From JADHMP01 sp964386915 (GTDB taxonomy: Bacteria > Bacteroidota > Bacteroidia > Flavobacteriales > Flavobacteriaceae): DNA of 64,000 nucleotides. This document shows, one piece after another, positions 34,038-42,766 of the stretch. Below the pieces are notes generated by a model. That model was not told where the DNA came from, did no database searches, and worked only from the letters and a program-made list of their open reading frames with translations. Each line of letters opens with the position of its first letter. Position 1 is the stretch's first letter. Location of the stretch: NCBI GenBank assembly GCA_964386915.1, contig CAYLUQ010000010.1, positions 1 through 64,000 of the forward strand. The letters run 5' to 3'. The translations under genes were made by a program, and so were the position numbers.

Positions 34038-34511
34038 TCAAGTATTGTGATAGGGATGATTGTTTAAAATGGTACAGGCACGATAGAGTTGCTCGCAAAA
34101 AAACAAACGAATCATTTGGTGTGAAAACGTCATTTTTGACAAGGCTAAGTGTTCGGGAAACTGTTTCTTAAAAGCTGTGGAAAAACCATAAGGCCCACCC
34201 ACTATAAAAACAATTCGCTTGGAACCTTGATGTTGCATCTTATCCAGTTTTTGAGCAAAATCAACAGAGGTGTAGAGGCTTCCTTTTTCATCTAAAAGCA
34301 CCACCTTGTCTTGGGGTCTAAGCTGCGACAAGAGTTTTTCTTCTTCTTTAGTTTGCTGAATAGGAACGGCCCAATTTTTATTGCTTTTCACTGCGGGCAG
34401 CGTGATAATTTCAAAATTAAAATAACGACTAATGCGTTTTTGATAGTCCAAAATTTGTTGTTCTCCCGCCTGATCGGCAGTTTTTCCAACACAGAGCAAC
34501 ACCCATTCCAT
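34038..34511 (-). CDS. rlmH: 23S rRNA pseudouridine-1915 N3-methyltransferase
   Basis: SPOUT-class methyltransferase that modifies pseudouridine 1915 in helix 69 of 23S rRNA on assembled ribosomes. The 157-residue protein has the knot motifs VVLLDEKGSLYTSVDFA, FIVGGPYGF and a C-terminal SKMTFSHQMIRLFFCEQLYRA segment. Length and motifs match RlmH well. It is first in an operon with rdgB and divergent from the BrkB-like gene across a 76-base gap. A TACCTTTG box ends only 4 bases before its ATG. Confidence 0.95.
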   Translation of the reverse strand: MEWVLLCVGKTADQAGEQQILDYQKRISRYFNFEIITLPAVKSNKNWAVPIQQTKEEEKLLSQLRPQDKVVLLDEKGSLYTSVDFAQKLDKMQHQGSKRIVFIVGGPYGFSTAFKKQFPEHLALSKMTFSHQMIRLFFCEQLYRACTILNNHPYHNT

Positions 34512-34515
34512 TACA

Positions 34516-34583
34516 CAAAGGTAAGAAGCTCTTGGAATTTTTACATTATTATGAATTTCAAACAGTTGAAGCCACTATCTTTG
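34516..34583. promoter_or_regulatory. Divergent -7 boxes close to both start codons
   Basis: The 76-base rlmH/BrkB gap has TACCTTTG on the minus strand (34516-34523) and TATCTTTG on the plus strand (34576-34583). Each ends 4 bases before the annotated ATG. A TTT at 34556-34558 is a weak -33 candidate for the plus direction; none is clear for the minus direction. Confidence 0.45.
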
Positions 34584-34587
34584 TGTT

Positions 34588-35517
34588 ATGAAAACGATCA
34601 ATTCCTGGGTGCAAAAGGCAATGGATTTTTTAAAGGCCATCAAACCTCCCGGGTTTAACGATTTTTCTCTTTATGACTTGCTGGAGTTATATGTCATTGG
34701 CATTTGGAAAGGCACTTTAGGCTCTCGAGCAGGGAGCATTTCCTTTAGTTTTTTTATGGCTTTGTTTCCTTTTATTCTTTTCATTCTCAATCTCATTCCT
34801 TTTATTGACTCCATCATTCCCATTCAAAATTTTGATGAAACCGTCTTGAATTATATGGAGCTTTTCATTCCAGAAGAAACACAAGGGTTTTTTAGTGCTA
34901 TTTTTAATGACATTAGAAATAAACCTCGTGGGGGATTACTTTCTTCGGTTTTTCTGCTCTCCATTTTTTTAACCGCCAATGGAGTGTCTTCCATTTTTGT
35001 GGGCTTTGAAGTATCCTATCACGTTAAGTTGGAACGCAACTTTTTCCGGCAATACCTCTATGCAATTGGGGTTAGTGTATTATTGGCTTTTTTGTTATTA
35101 ATAGCAGTCATCATCTTTTTTTATTTTGAGTTTTATATCCTGAAAAACCTCAATACTCTTATTCCGAGTGAAATCAATTGGATTCGAATTGGACAAGGTC
35201 TCTTTTTTAGTTTTTTAACCTATCTCTCTGTTAGTATCTTATATTACTTTGGCACCATTGAGGGGAAAAAAACACGTTTCTTTTCACCCGGAGCTTTAAT
35301 GACCACTCTTCTCTTTCTGCTATCAACCTACGGTTTTGGAATCTATATCGAAAATTTTTCAACCTACAACCAGCTTTATGGGTCTATTGGTGCCCTTCTC
35401 ATCTTTTTATTGTTTATTTGGATCAATGCCACCGTATTATTATTGGGTTTTGAATTGAATGCAACCCTCTCCCGATTAAAGAACAGTTCAAAAAGAAGAG
35501 CACAAACCAGCAATTGA
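34588..35517 (+). CDS. YihY/BrkB family inner-membrane protein
   Basis: Polytopic membrane protein of up to 309 residues with about six helices, matching the YihY/BrkB (formerly called ribonuclease BN) family: GSRAGSISFSFFMALFPFIL near residue 47, GVSSIFVGFEVSYHV in the middle, and YGSIGALLIFLLFIWINA near the end. Function unresolved; roles in permeation or envelope have been proposed for relatives. The ATG at 34588 lies 4 bases after a -7 box, so ATG at 34621 (residue 12) may be the true start. priA begins 6 bases downstream. Confidence 0.88.
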   Translation: MKTINSWVQKAMDFLKAIKPPGFNDFSLYDLLELYVIGIWKGTLGSRAGSISFSFFMALFPFILFILNLIPFIDSIIPIQNFDETVLNYMELFIPEETQGFFSAIFNDIRNKPRGGLLSSVFLLSIFLTANGVSSIFVGFEVSYHVKLERNFFRQYLYAIGVSVLLAFLLLIAVIIFFYFEFYILKNLNTLIPSEINWIRIGQGLFFSFLTYLSVSILYYFGTIEGKKTRFFSPGALMTTLLFLLSTYGFGIYIENFSTYNQLYGSIGALLIFLLFIWINATVLLLGFELNATLSRLKNSSKRRAQTSN

Positions 35518-35523
35518 TTTTTA

Positions 35524-37971
35524 ATGATGCAATGTTTTGTTGATGTTTTACTTCCGCTTCCTTTGCCCAAACCCTACACCTATTCTGTATCGGAAGAACA
35601 ATATAAACAACTCACACCCGGATATCGGGTATTAGTTCCTTTTGGCAAACGAAAATGGTACACAGCCATCGTTTTGAAAAAGCATGCTGTAGCCCCTCAA
35701 ACCTATGAGGCTAAAAATATTTTATTTGTTTATGAAGAACGCCCCTTGCTCTCAGAACGGCAACTGGAATTTTGGCAATGGATGTCAAACTACTATTTGT
35801 GCTCCGTAGGGTCTATTCTCAAAGCCGCCTTGCCAGCCCCCTTGCTTTTAGAAAGTGAAACAGAGGTGGTGCTGTCTCACAATCCTCCCCAAGAGTATGA
35901 CACTTTAACGGAAGCACAACAAGAGATTTGTGAAGCACTTGAAAAACGACCCCTCACCATGAACGAAGTGGCTTCCTTAACTGGAAGAAAAAATAATATG
36001 CCCCTTGTTTTGCAATTAATGAAAAAGGGTTTTCTAGAAATTCATCAAAAACTAGCAACCCAATATAAACCCAAAAAGGTACGCCTTCTTCGTTTAGCCC
36101 CTGTCTATTTGGAAGAATCAGCACAAGAGGAACTCTTTGATAAGCTTCAACGGGCTCCCAAACAAATGGATGTCATTCTAGCACTTCTCAGTCGTTCTTC
36201 CACCAGTTGGGAAAGTGCGGCAACCTTAAAAAAACACGCTCGGGTGGAGAGTAGCGTATTACGTGCATTGGTTGATAAGGGCATAGTAGAGGAGAAAAAG
36301 GAACAACAAGATAGGGTCCAGTTTTCACATAATCACCCGCCCCGAATGCACACGCTTTCAAACGCCCAACAAGATAGTCTAAAAGCCCTAAAATCCTCAT
36401 TTGAAAAGCACAACGTCGTCCTTTTTCAAGGGGTAACGGCCTCTGGCAAAACAGAGGTCTATATGGATTTAATCGCTTCCGTTTTAGCCCAACAAAAGCA
36501 GGTGCTCTATCTACTGCCTGAAATTTCACTTACCTCACAAATTGTGCAGCGGCTAGTGGCACGCTTTAACAATAAAGTGAGTGTTTATCACTCCAAATTT
36601 TCGGTGCAAGAACGCACCGAAATTTGGCAAAATATTTGTTTGGAAAAGCCACATGCTCAAATTGTGGTGGGCGCTCGCTCAGCACTCTTGTTACCATTCA
36701 CCAACCTTGGATTGATTATTGTTGATGAAGAACACGAAGCTTCCTACAAACAATTTGACCCAGCTCCCCGTTATCACGCCCGAGACAGTGCCATCTATAT
36801 GGCGCAACTTTTTGACGCTAAAGTGGTCTTAGGGTCGGCAACACCCACCTTGGAGAGCAGTTATAATGCTCAAATTGGAAAATATGGTTGGGTTCAACTC
36901 AACGAACGCTACGGACCCGCACAATTTCCTACAATTGAATGCATAAACCTAGGTCAAGCTTATCGGAAAAAGCAAATGCAGGGTGTTTTTTCTACGCAAC
37001 TAAAAGAAGCCATGGAACAGGCGTTGGCAAAAGGGGGACAAATTATTTTATTTCAAAACAGAAGAGGCTATGCCCCTGTGGTGGAGTGTTTGAGTTGTGG
37101 TCATACTCCCCAATGCACCCAATGCGATGTTTCCCTAACCTATCATCAAACCACCAACCAACTGCAATGCCATTATTGTGGCTATCACACACCGCTTCCA
37201 ACTCAATGTCATGCTTGTGGTATGGCCACTTTAGACACCAAAGGGGTGGGTACTCAACAAATTCAAACCCAAGTAGAATCCCTTTTTCCAAACGTAAAAG
37301 TAGCTCGAATGGATTGGGATTCAACCCGTGGAAAATATGACTTTGAAAAAATTATTGCCGCATTTGCTGCTCAAGAAACCCAAATATTAGTGGGTACGCA
37401 AATGTTGGTGAAGGGTTTAGATTTTTCTAACGTGCATTTAGTGGGGGTGCTCAATGCAGACCATTTGTTAAACTTTCCAAATTTTAGAGCACACGAACGT
37501 TGTTTTCAAATGCTTGTGCAAGTGGCAGGCCGTGCCGGAAGATCAGAAAGTTTAGGCAGGGTGCTGGTTCAAACTTTTCAACCTGAGCATCCGGTGCTAC
37601 AACAAGTTCTTCAAAACAATTATTCGCTTCTCTTAGCACAACAGCTCAAAGAGCGCATGCAATTTCACTACCCACCTTTTTGTAGGATGATTCGCTTAAC
37701 TTTTAAGAATAAAAACTATCAAACCGTGAATGCAGCTGCCGATTGGTTTACCAACGTGCTCAAACAATTGCTTTCCATTACGGTTCTTGGGCCTATGTTT
37801 CCACCTGTTTCAAGAATTAGAAACCTTTATCACAAAGAAGTTCTACTTAAAATAGAGCCCAATCAATCTGTTGCCCATACCAAAAAGCAATTGTTTAAAA
37901 TTGAACAAAGCTTTCAGAGTATCGCTTCTTTTCGTACCGTTAGAGTCAATATTGACGTTGATCCTAATTAA
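35524..37971 (+). CDS. priA: Primosomal replication protein N' (PriA helicase)
   Basis: Superfamily 2 DNA helicase that reloads the replisome at collapsed forks. The 815-residue protein has the N-terminal DNA-binding domain (CFVDVLLPLPLPKPYTYSV), Walker A FQGVTASGKTEVY, the DEEH box IIVDEEHEASYKQ, a zinc-binding insert with eight cysteines in four CxxC pairs (residues about 520-565), and helicase motif VAGRAGR. All catalytic residues are intact. It follows the BrkB-like gene by 6 bases and overlaps the convergent LytTR gene by 4 bases. Confidence 0.96.
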   Translation: MMQCFVDVLLPLPLPKPYTYSVSEEQYKQLTPGYRVLVPFGKRKWYTAIVLKKHAVAPQTYEAKNILFVYEERPLLSERQLEFWQWMSNYYLCSVGSILKAALPAPLLLESETEVVLSHNPPQEYDTLTEAQQEICEALEKRPLTMNEVASLTGRKNNMPLVLQLMKKGFLEIHQKLATQYKPKKVRLLRLAPVYLEESAQEELFDKLQRAPKQMDVILALLSRSSTSWESAATLKKHARVESSVLRALVDKGIVEEKKEQQDRVQFSHNHPPRMHTLSNAQQDSLKALKSSFEKHNVVLFQGVTASGKTEVYMDLIASVLAQQKQVLYLLPEISLTSQIVQRLVARFNNKVSVYHSKFSVQERTEIWQNICLEKPHAQIVVGARSALLLPFTNLGLIIVDEEHEASYKQFDPAPRYHARDSAIYMAQLFDAKVVLGSATPTLESSYNAQIGKYGWVQLNERYGPAQFPTIECINLGQAYRKKQMQGVFSTQLKEAMEQALAKGGQIILFQNRRGYAPVVECLSCGHTPQCTQCDVSLTYHQTTNQLQCHYCGYHTPLPTQCHACGMATLDTKGVGTQQIQTQVESLFPNVKVARMDWDSTRGKYDFEKIIAAFAAQETQILVGTQMLVKGLDFSNVHLVGVLNADHLLNFPNFRAHERCFQMLVQVAGRAGRSESLGRVLVQTFQPEHPVLQQVLQNNYSLLLAQQLKERMQFHYPPFCRMIRLTFKNKNYQTVNAAADWFTNVLKQLLSITVLGPMFPPVSRIRNLYHKEVLLKIEPNQSVAHTKKQLFKIEQSFQSIASFRTVRVNIDVDPN

Positions 37972-38663
37972 ATATTGCTGTAGGTAGTTTGAAAATATTT
38001 TTTGTGGTTGCGACTCAACGGAAGCGATTGCCCTAAAATATTGACTGAGTTTGACGTATGATGCAAAACCTTATTCAGGTTTATGATATAGGATTTATGA
38101 ATCCTAACAAATTGATTTTGGGGTAGTTTTTGTAAAAAATCCTTCATGGTAGACAACACCAAGTATTTTTTTTCTTGTGTGATTATTTTAACATAATCGC
38201 CCATAGCTTCAATCCAAAAAATACTACTCAGCAAAATTTTTTCGGTTTTAAGGTTGCTTTTCACCACCACAAATTTGTGTTTTTCATCAGCAACTAAAAA
38301 CTGAAACTGTTTTTTGTCTTTGATTTTATTTACCGAAAGGTTGAGCCGTTTGAGACTTAAGGGGGGAGCAATGCAATCTAAAATATTCATTGAATAGGCC
38401 TCTAGGGCGTCTTTGGCGTCGTTGGTGAGCAGAATGACTTCAATGGGATCTTTCACTTTTTTCAGAAATTCAAAACCACTGTATACGGGTAGATCTGAAG
38501 CTAAAAAAATAAAATCTATAGAATTGTAATTCAAATAATTAAGTGCATCAATAGCATTAGAGAATTCTGCCTTAAGGGTGAGCCCGTCTATTTTTTTTAG
38601 GAGTTGGGAGAGGTGCAATCGTTCAAGCGGTTTGGGGACTACAAGAATATAACTTAGGTTCAT
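37968..38663 (-). CDS. LytTR regulator with degenerate receiver domain
   Basis: DNA-binding regulator of 231 residues. Residues about 130-228 are a good LytTR domain (SSIFWIEAMGDYVKI, FVRIHKSYIINLNKV, LPLSRNHKKYF). Residues 1-120 have receiver-fold spacing, but nearly all the expected phosphorylation residues are changed: the N-terminal acidic pair is replaced (ILVVPKPLE), the phospho-acceptor position is Ala55 (FIFLASDLP, normally FLDxxxP), and the conserved Lys is Pro100 (DCIAPPL). Thr80 remains. It should therefore not be switched by aspartyl phosphorylation. No histidine kinase is adjacent. A TACTTTTG box lies 27 bases upstream (38691-38698). Confidence 0.88.
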   Translation of the reverse strand: MNLSYILVVPKPLERLHLSQLLKKIDGLTLKAEFSNAIDALNYLNYNSIDFIFLASDLPVYSGFEFLKKVKDPIEVILLTNDAKDALEAYSMNILDCIAPPLSLKRLNLSVNKIKDKKQFQFLVADEKHKFVVVKSNLKTEKILLSSIFWIEAMGDYVKIITQEKKYLVLSTMKDFLQKLPQNQFVRIHKSYIINLNKVLHHTSNSVNILGQSLPLSRNHKKYFQTTYSNI

Positions 38664-38690
38664 GTAACAACAGATAAGAATTCAGTTATT

Positions 38691-38698
38691 CAAAAGTA
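38691..38698 (-). promoter_or_regulatory. -7 box of the LytTR regulator gene
   Basis: TACTTTTG on the minus strand matches TAnnTTTG and leaves a leader of about 23 bases before the ATG at 38663. The A-rich DNA upstream has no clear -33 TTTG. Confidence 0.4.
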
Positions 38699-38730
38699 GA
38701 AAAAATATTAAATAATAAAAAAGGAAACTT

Positions 38731-38762
38731 TTTGGTTTAGAGCATACTTTCACTTATTTTTG
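38731..38762 (+). promoter_or_regulatory. Promoter of the rpsF-rpsR-rplI operon
   Basis: TTTG (38731-38734), 20 bases, TATTTTTG (38755-38762), 24 bases before the rpsF ATG. The leader would be only about 20 bases, too short for an S6:S18-binding leader of the kind known in other phyla. Confidence 0.82.
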
Positions 38763-38786
38763 CCAACCTAAAATTAATAACGAGTT

Positions 38787-39125
38787 ATGAATATTTACGA
38801 AACTGTTTTCATTTTAAATCCCGTTCTATCGGAAACCCAGATAGAGGAAGCAGTTCAAAAATTTGAAAAATTCATTACCAGTCGCAAAGGAACATTTTCC
38901 AATAAGGAAAATTGGGGGCTTAAAAAATTAGCCTATCCCATCCAAAACAAAAAAAGCGGCTTTTATCATCTTTTTGAATTTAGTGCTTCTTCTGAAACCA
39001 TTAGTGAACTTGAGTTAGAATTTCGTCGTGACGAACGCGTTATGCGCTATCTAACTGTGAAGCTAGACAAACACGCCATTGCGTGGGCCGAGAAACGAGC
39101 TAAGAAATTAACCCAAAAAGCCTAA
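38787..39125 (+). CDS. rpsF: 30S ribosomal protein S6
   Basis: Ribosomal protein S6 of 112 residues, which pairs with S18 on the platform of the small subunit. It begins MNIYETVFILNPVLSETQI and carries WGLKKLAYPIQNKKSGFYHL and RDERVMRYLTVKLDKHA, all typical. First gene of the S6-S18-L9 operon, 4 bases from rpsR. No ssb or priB gene lies inside the operon, as usual in Bacteroidota. Confidence 0.98.
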   Translation: MNIYETVFILNPVLSETQIEEAVQKFEKFITSRKGTFSNKENWGLKKLAYPIQNKKSGFYHLFEFSASSETISELELEFRRDERVMRYLTVKLDKHAIAWAEKRAKKLTQKA

Positions 39126-39129
39126 GACT

Positions 39130-39426
39130 ATGTCTAAGATTGAAGAACAAAATTCAGGAAGAAAAGAAGGGGAAATTCGCTATTTAACCCCCCTGAATAT
39201 AGACACAAACTCACAGAAAAAATACTGCCGTTTTAAGCGTAGTGGTATCAAGTATGTAGATTATAAAGATCCCGATTTCTTATTGAAATTTGTCAATGAG
39301 CAAGGGAAAATTTTACCTCGCAGACTCACTGGAACTTCTCTGAAATATCAGAGAAAAGTTTCTGTGGCTATCAAAAGAGCTCGTCATTTGGCCTTGTTGC
39401 CTTATGTGGGCGATATGTTAAAATAA
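39130..39426 (+). CDS. rpsR: 30S ribosomal protein S18
   Basis: Ribosomal protein S18, 98 residues. The core KKYCRFKRSGIKYVDYKD, then KILPRRLTGTSLKYQRKVS and RARHLALLPYVGDML, is the standard S18 sequence. A polar N-terminal extension of about 20 residues (EEQNSGRKEGEIRYLTP) precedes it, as often in Flavobacteria. Second gene of the S6-S18-L9 operon. Confidence 0.98.
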   Translation: MSKIEEQNSGRKEGEIRYLTPLNIDTNSQKKYCRFKRSGIKYVDYKDPDFLLKFVNEQGKILPRRLTGTSLKYQRKVSVAIKRARHLALLPYVGDMLK

Positions 39427-39442
39427 TCGAAAAAAGTATAGT

Positions 39443-39901
39443 ATGGAGATTATCTTAAAAGAAAACGTTGAAAACCTAGGGTTTAAAGACGACATTGTGA
39501 AGGTAAAGAACGGCTATGGTCGTAACTTTTTAATCCCACAAGGAAAAGCCGTTATAGCTACTACATCTGCTCGTAAAATGTTGGCTGAAACATTGAAACA
39601 AAGAGCTTTCAAAGAGAAGAAAATTATTGATGAAGCAGAAAAATTAGCGGATAAAGTAAAAGCCATTGAAATTAAAATAGCCGCTAAAGTAGGTTCAGGT
39701 GATAAACTTTTTGGTTCAGTGAGCAACGCTGATTTAGTAAACGCCATTTCAGCTCAAGGCCCTGAATTAGACCGAAACGGTGTTAGCATTCCTGGAAAAA
39801 CCATTAAACGATTAGGAAAATATGAAGCCACCATCCGATTACATCGAGAGGTACAGTTTCAGTTTCCGTTTGAGGTTATTCCCGAAAAGGCTTCTAATTA
39901 A
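39443..39901 (+). CDS. rplI: 50S ribosomal protein L9
   Basis: Ribosomal protein L9 of 152 residues: N-terminal globule (LKENVENLGFKDDIVKVKNG and YGRNFLIPQGKAV), long connecting helix, and C-terminal domain (GSGDKLFGSVSNADLVNAI, then KRLGKYEATIRLHREV). It stabilises the L1 stalk region. Last gene of its operon and followed after 7 bases by a strong terminator. Confidence 0.98.
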   Translation: MEIILKENVENLGFKDDIVKVKNGYGRNFLIPQGKAVIATTSARKMLAETLKQRAFKEKKIIDEAEKLADKVKAIEIKIAAKVGSGDKLFGSVSNADLVNAISAQGPELDRNGVSIPGKTIKRLGKYEATIRLHREVQFQFPFEVIPEKASN

Positions 39902-39908
39902 CAAATTA

Positions 39909-39932
39909 ACCCGCCTTTTGGCGGGTTTTTTT
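39909..39932 (+). terminator. Intrinsic terminator of the rplI operon
   Basis: A 7-bp stem ACCCGCC / GGCGGGT with a TTTT loop, running into seven T residues, located 7 bases after the rplI stop and 8 bases before the next start codon. Confidence 0.93.
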
Positions 39933-39939
39933 ATGCTCT

Positions 39940-40419
39940 ATGGCTACCTATCATCGACTTTCTGAAGCCCAACTTCACCAACTTCATTTTGAATTTGCCC
40001 AGTTTTTAGCCACCCAAGGAATTGATAAAAATAAGTGGGACGCTCTCAAGCAAAACGAGCCAGCAAAAATAGACCCTCTATTGGATGCCTTTAGCGATGT
40101 GGTTTGGGAAAAACTCTTTGATGAAGCCCGTTTTTTAGAATTTATAACTCCCCAAAAAGCTTTTCTATTCCACGCTCAAACGCATACACTTAAAGTAATT
40201 GTGATAGAAAATGAGGTGCCTACCCTTGACTTGACCCAGGAAGAAGCATGGAAATGGGTGTTGAAACATTGGGAAGACTCCAAGCTCACTTTTTCTAGCA
40301 GCATCAAAAAATATGCAGGGGAACGAAATTTGGTTTTATATGACTACTTTAAAAAAGGAGCTGTAATCACAGAGGGCTATCTATACCAACAGTGGGAATC
40401 TATTTTAAAAATTCAATAA
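39940..40419 (+). CDS. DUF6495 family protein
   Basis: Cytoplasmic protein of 159 residues matching the DUF6495 pattern of Flavobacteria: YHRLSEAQLHQLHFEFAQFL at the start, WDALKQNEPAKIDPLLDAFS, VVWEKLFDEARFLEF, and HWEDSKLTFSSSIKKYAGER near the end. No signal, membrane segment or known catalytic motif. It lies between rplI and hisS on the same strand, 30 bases before hisS, so it is probably co-transcribed with hisS. Function unknown. Confidence 0.78.
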   Translation: MATYHRLSEAQLHQLHFEFAQFLATQGIDKNKWDALKQNEPAKIDPLLDAFSDVVWEKLFDEARFLEFITPQKAFLFHAQTHTLKVIVIENEVPTLDLTQEEAWKWVLKHWEDSKLTFSSSIKKYAGERNLVLYDYFKKGAVITEGYLYQQWESILKIQ

Positions 40420-40449
40420 AATAAAGGATATTTGTAGGAATAAGATACT

Positions 40450-41826
40450 ATGGCAATTAAACCGGCAACACCAAAGGGCACACGAGATTTTAATTCAGAG
40501 GAAATTGCACGTCGGAATTATCTTAAAAACACCCTGCAAAATATTTTTGAACTGTTTGGTTTTTATCCCATAGAAACACCAACCCTAGAACGTTTAGAAA
40601 CCCTTTCAGGTCAATATGGAGAAGAAGGAGACCGATTGATTTTTAAAGTATTAAACTCCGGCGAAAAAGTTAAAAAAGCTGATATTGCTGCCCTCGAGCA
40701 AGGACACTATAAACGGTTTTCACAATCCCTTTCTGAAAAAGCCTTGCGCTATGATCTCACGGTGCCCATGGCACGCTATGTGGCCCAGCACCATCACGAA
40801 TTAAGTTTTCCTTTTAGACGCTATCAAATTCAGCCCGTTTGGCGCGCCGACCGTCCTCAACACGGACGCTTTCAGGAGTTTTATCAATGCGATGCCGATA
40901 TAGTTGGAGAACGTTCCCTTTGGCAAGAAGTAGAAATGATTTGCCTCTACGACGCAGCTTTCAAAGCCTTAGGATTAGAAGGCGTTCGAGTGAAAGTGAA
41001 TCACAGACAAATTTTAGCCGCAATTGCTTCACTCATTGGAGCAGAAAATCAGCTTGTTGCACTCACTGTTGCACTAGATAAATGGGATAAAATTGGCCAA
41101 GAAGGGGTTCAAAAGGAACTGATCCAAAATGGGTTTTCACAGGATGCCCTAGCCATTTTGTTTCCCATTTTAGAACAAAAAAGTATTGCCTCAGAAAAGT
41201 TGAAAGAAGTAAAGAAGCTTTTTGAAACCAAGCAATTGGACACCACTGGACTAGAGGAACTTTCTTTTGTTTTGAGGCAGTTAGATTCGCTAGGAATAAC
41301 CTTAGGGATCGATTTTGATTTAACCCTAGCTAGAGGCCTACATTATTACACTGGTATGATTGTAGAGGTCCAACCCCCTCCCTCTGTTAAAATGGGTTCC
41401 ATAGGTGGGGGCGGTCGCTATGACAACCTCACCGAAACCTTTGGTCTGAAAGACATGCCGGGGATTGGCATTTCCTTTGGTTTTGAACGAATTTATCTCG
41501 TTTTGGAAAGTCTTGAATTATTTCCAAAATCCATTGTGCAGCAGCAGCCCATTTTGTTTATTAATTTTGGTGACAACCCTGCTGCTAAAAGCTATTCTTT
41601 GGTGCATCAACTCCGTGCAGTTGGCATAAGTGCCGAGCTCTATCCTTCTTCGGCCAAACTTAAAAAGCAAATGCTCTATGCCCATAAAAAAGGAGTGGCT
41701 TTTGTTGTTTTAATCGGTTCGGAAGAATTGGAGCAAAACCAATTTGTAGTAAAAAATATGCAAAGCGGTGAGCAAAGCACCCATGCTATGGCCGATCTCT
41801 TGTCTGTTTTTGCTTCTAAAAACTAA
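40450..41826 (+). CDS. hisS: Histidine-tRNA ligase
   Basis: Class II aminoacyl-tRNA synthetase charging tRNA-His, 458 residues. Visible are the start KPATPKGTRDFN, motif 2 with QIQPVWRADRPQHGRFQEFY, the histidine-binding LARGLHYYTG motif, motif 3 with GIGISFGFERI, and the C-terminal anticodon-binding fold. All active-site segments are intact. It ends overlapping the convergent sterol-desaturase-type gene by 4 bases. No T-box or other leader is seen. Confidence 0.97.
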   Translation: MAIKPATPKGTRDFNSEEIARRNYLKNTLQNIFELFGFYPIETPTLERLETLSGQYGEEGDRLIFKVLNSGEKVKKADIAALEQGHYKRFSQSLSEKALRYDLTVPMARYVAQHHHELSFPFRRYQIQPVWRADRPQHGRFQEFYQCDADIVGERSLWQEVEMICLYDAAFKALGLEGVRVKVNHRQILAAIASLIGAENQLVALTVALDKWDKIGQEGVQKELIQNGFSQDALAILFPILEQKSIASEKLKEVKKLFETKQLDTTGLEELSFVLRQLDSLGITLGIDFDLTLARGLHYYTGMIVEVQPPPSVKMGSIGGGGRYDNLTETFGLKDMPGIGISFGFERIYLVLESLELFPKSIVQQQPILFINFGDNPAAKSYSLVHQLRAVGISAELYPSSAKLKKQMLYAHKKGVAFVVLIGSEELEQNQFVVKNMQSGEQSTHAMADLLSVFASKN

Positions 41827-42662
41827 GCTTCCGTAGTTGGTTTCTGATAGGGTTGAAACGGTTGTTTTAACAAGGTGTTAATTTTGCCATTTGCCTCTTC
41901 ATTGTAAAAGACATCTACGCCATAGACTATTTTTTCTCTATCCAACTGGCGATAGGTGCCAAAAAGACGATCCCAAAATGAAAAGATATTCCCATAGTTT
42001 GAATCGGTGTAGGGCAGCACATAGTGATGGTGGACTTTATGCATATCGGGAGACACAATGAAGTAACTTAAAAAGCGATCTACACCCTTGGGGAGTTTTA
42101 TATTGGCATGATTAAATTGAGTGGCTACTAGTGAAAGAGATTGATAGAGCATCACAATGCCAATGCTGGTTCCAATAACAAAGACACCCAAAAGAGTAAA
42201 AACAAATCGCACTAAACTCTCCAGAGGATGATGTCTGTTAGCGGTAGTAGTATCTACTTTGTGGTCGCTGTGATGAACCAAGTGAATCATCCACAACGGT
42301 TTTACTTGATGTTCCACCCAATGTGGCAAATAGGCACCCAAAAGGTCTAAGAGCAATAGACCTATTAGAACATGCAACCAAAAAGGGAGTTGAGGAAGAA
42401 GATAGAGTAAGCCAAATTCTTGTTCTACCACCCAATCGGCTGTGAAGAGCAAAAGAAAAGCCAATATAAAATTGATGATAACCGTTGTGGCTGTAAAAAA
42501 CAGATTGGGTAGCGCATGCTGCCACTTTCTGTATTGAAAACGTTGTAGGGGAAAACTGTTTTCGAGCAGCCAAAAAAGAGATAAACCGCCAACCAACAGC
42601 AAACTTCTGTGCCATGAGGGGATCGTTTCAAAATACGCAATGATCAACTCCATAAGATCCAA
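41823..42662 (-). CDS. Sterol desaturase / fatty acid hydroxylase family protein
   Basis: Membrane di-iron enzyme of 279 residues. After three to four membrane helices, the histidine clusters appear in order: HWVEH, HLVHHSDH, NRHHPLE and HKVHHH, which together would bind two irons. The family hydroxylates or desaturates sterols, carotenoids, fatty acids or sphingoid bases with O2. Bacteroidota carry several paralogues of unknown substrate. It stands alone on the minus strand between hisS and the sugar oxidoreductase. Confidence 0.88.
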   Translation of the reverse strand: MDLMELIIAYFETIPSWHRSLLLVGGLSLFWLLENSFPLQRFQYRKWQHALPNLFFTATTVIINFILAFLLLFTADWVVEQEFGLLYLLPQLPFWLHVLIGLLLLDLLGAYLPHWVEHQVKPLWMIHLVHHSDHKVDTTTANRHHPLESLVRFVFTLLGVFVIGTSIGIVMLYQSLSLVATQFNHANIKLPKGVDRFLSYFIVSPDMHKVHHHYVLPYTDSNYGNIFSFWDRLFGTYRQLDREKIVYGVDVFYNEEANGKINTLLKQPFQPYQKPTTEA

Positions 42663-42766
42663 TTTTTATTAAAATTAAAAAATATCTTGAAAAAGCAATC
42701 AAATTAAGTAGGTAGTTCCGTTCCAAACTATGAAGAAATGATTAAGTTTAATGCAACAAAACTAAA

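Noticed and set aside
38763..38786. S6:S18-binding leader before rpsF
   Set aside because: The leader predicted from the promoter is about 20 bases, with no room for the known structure.
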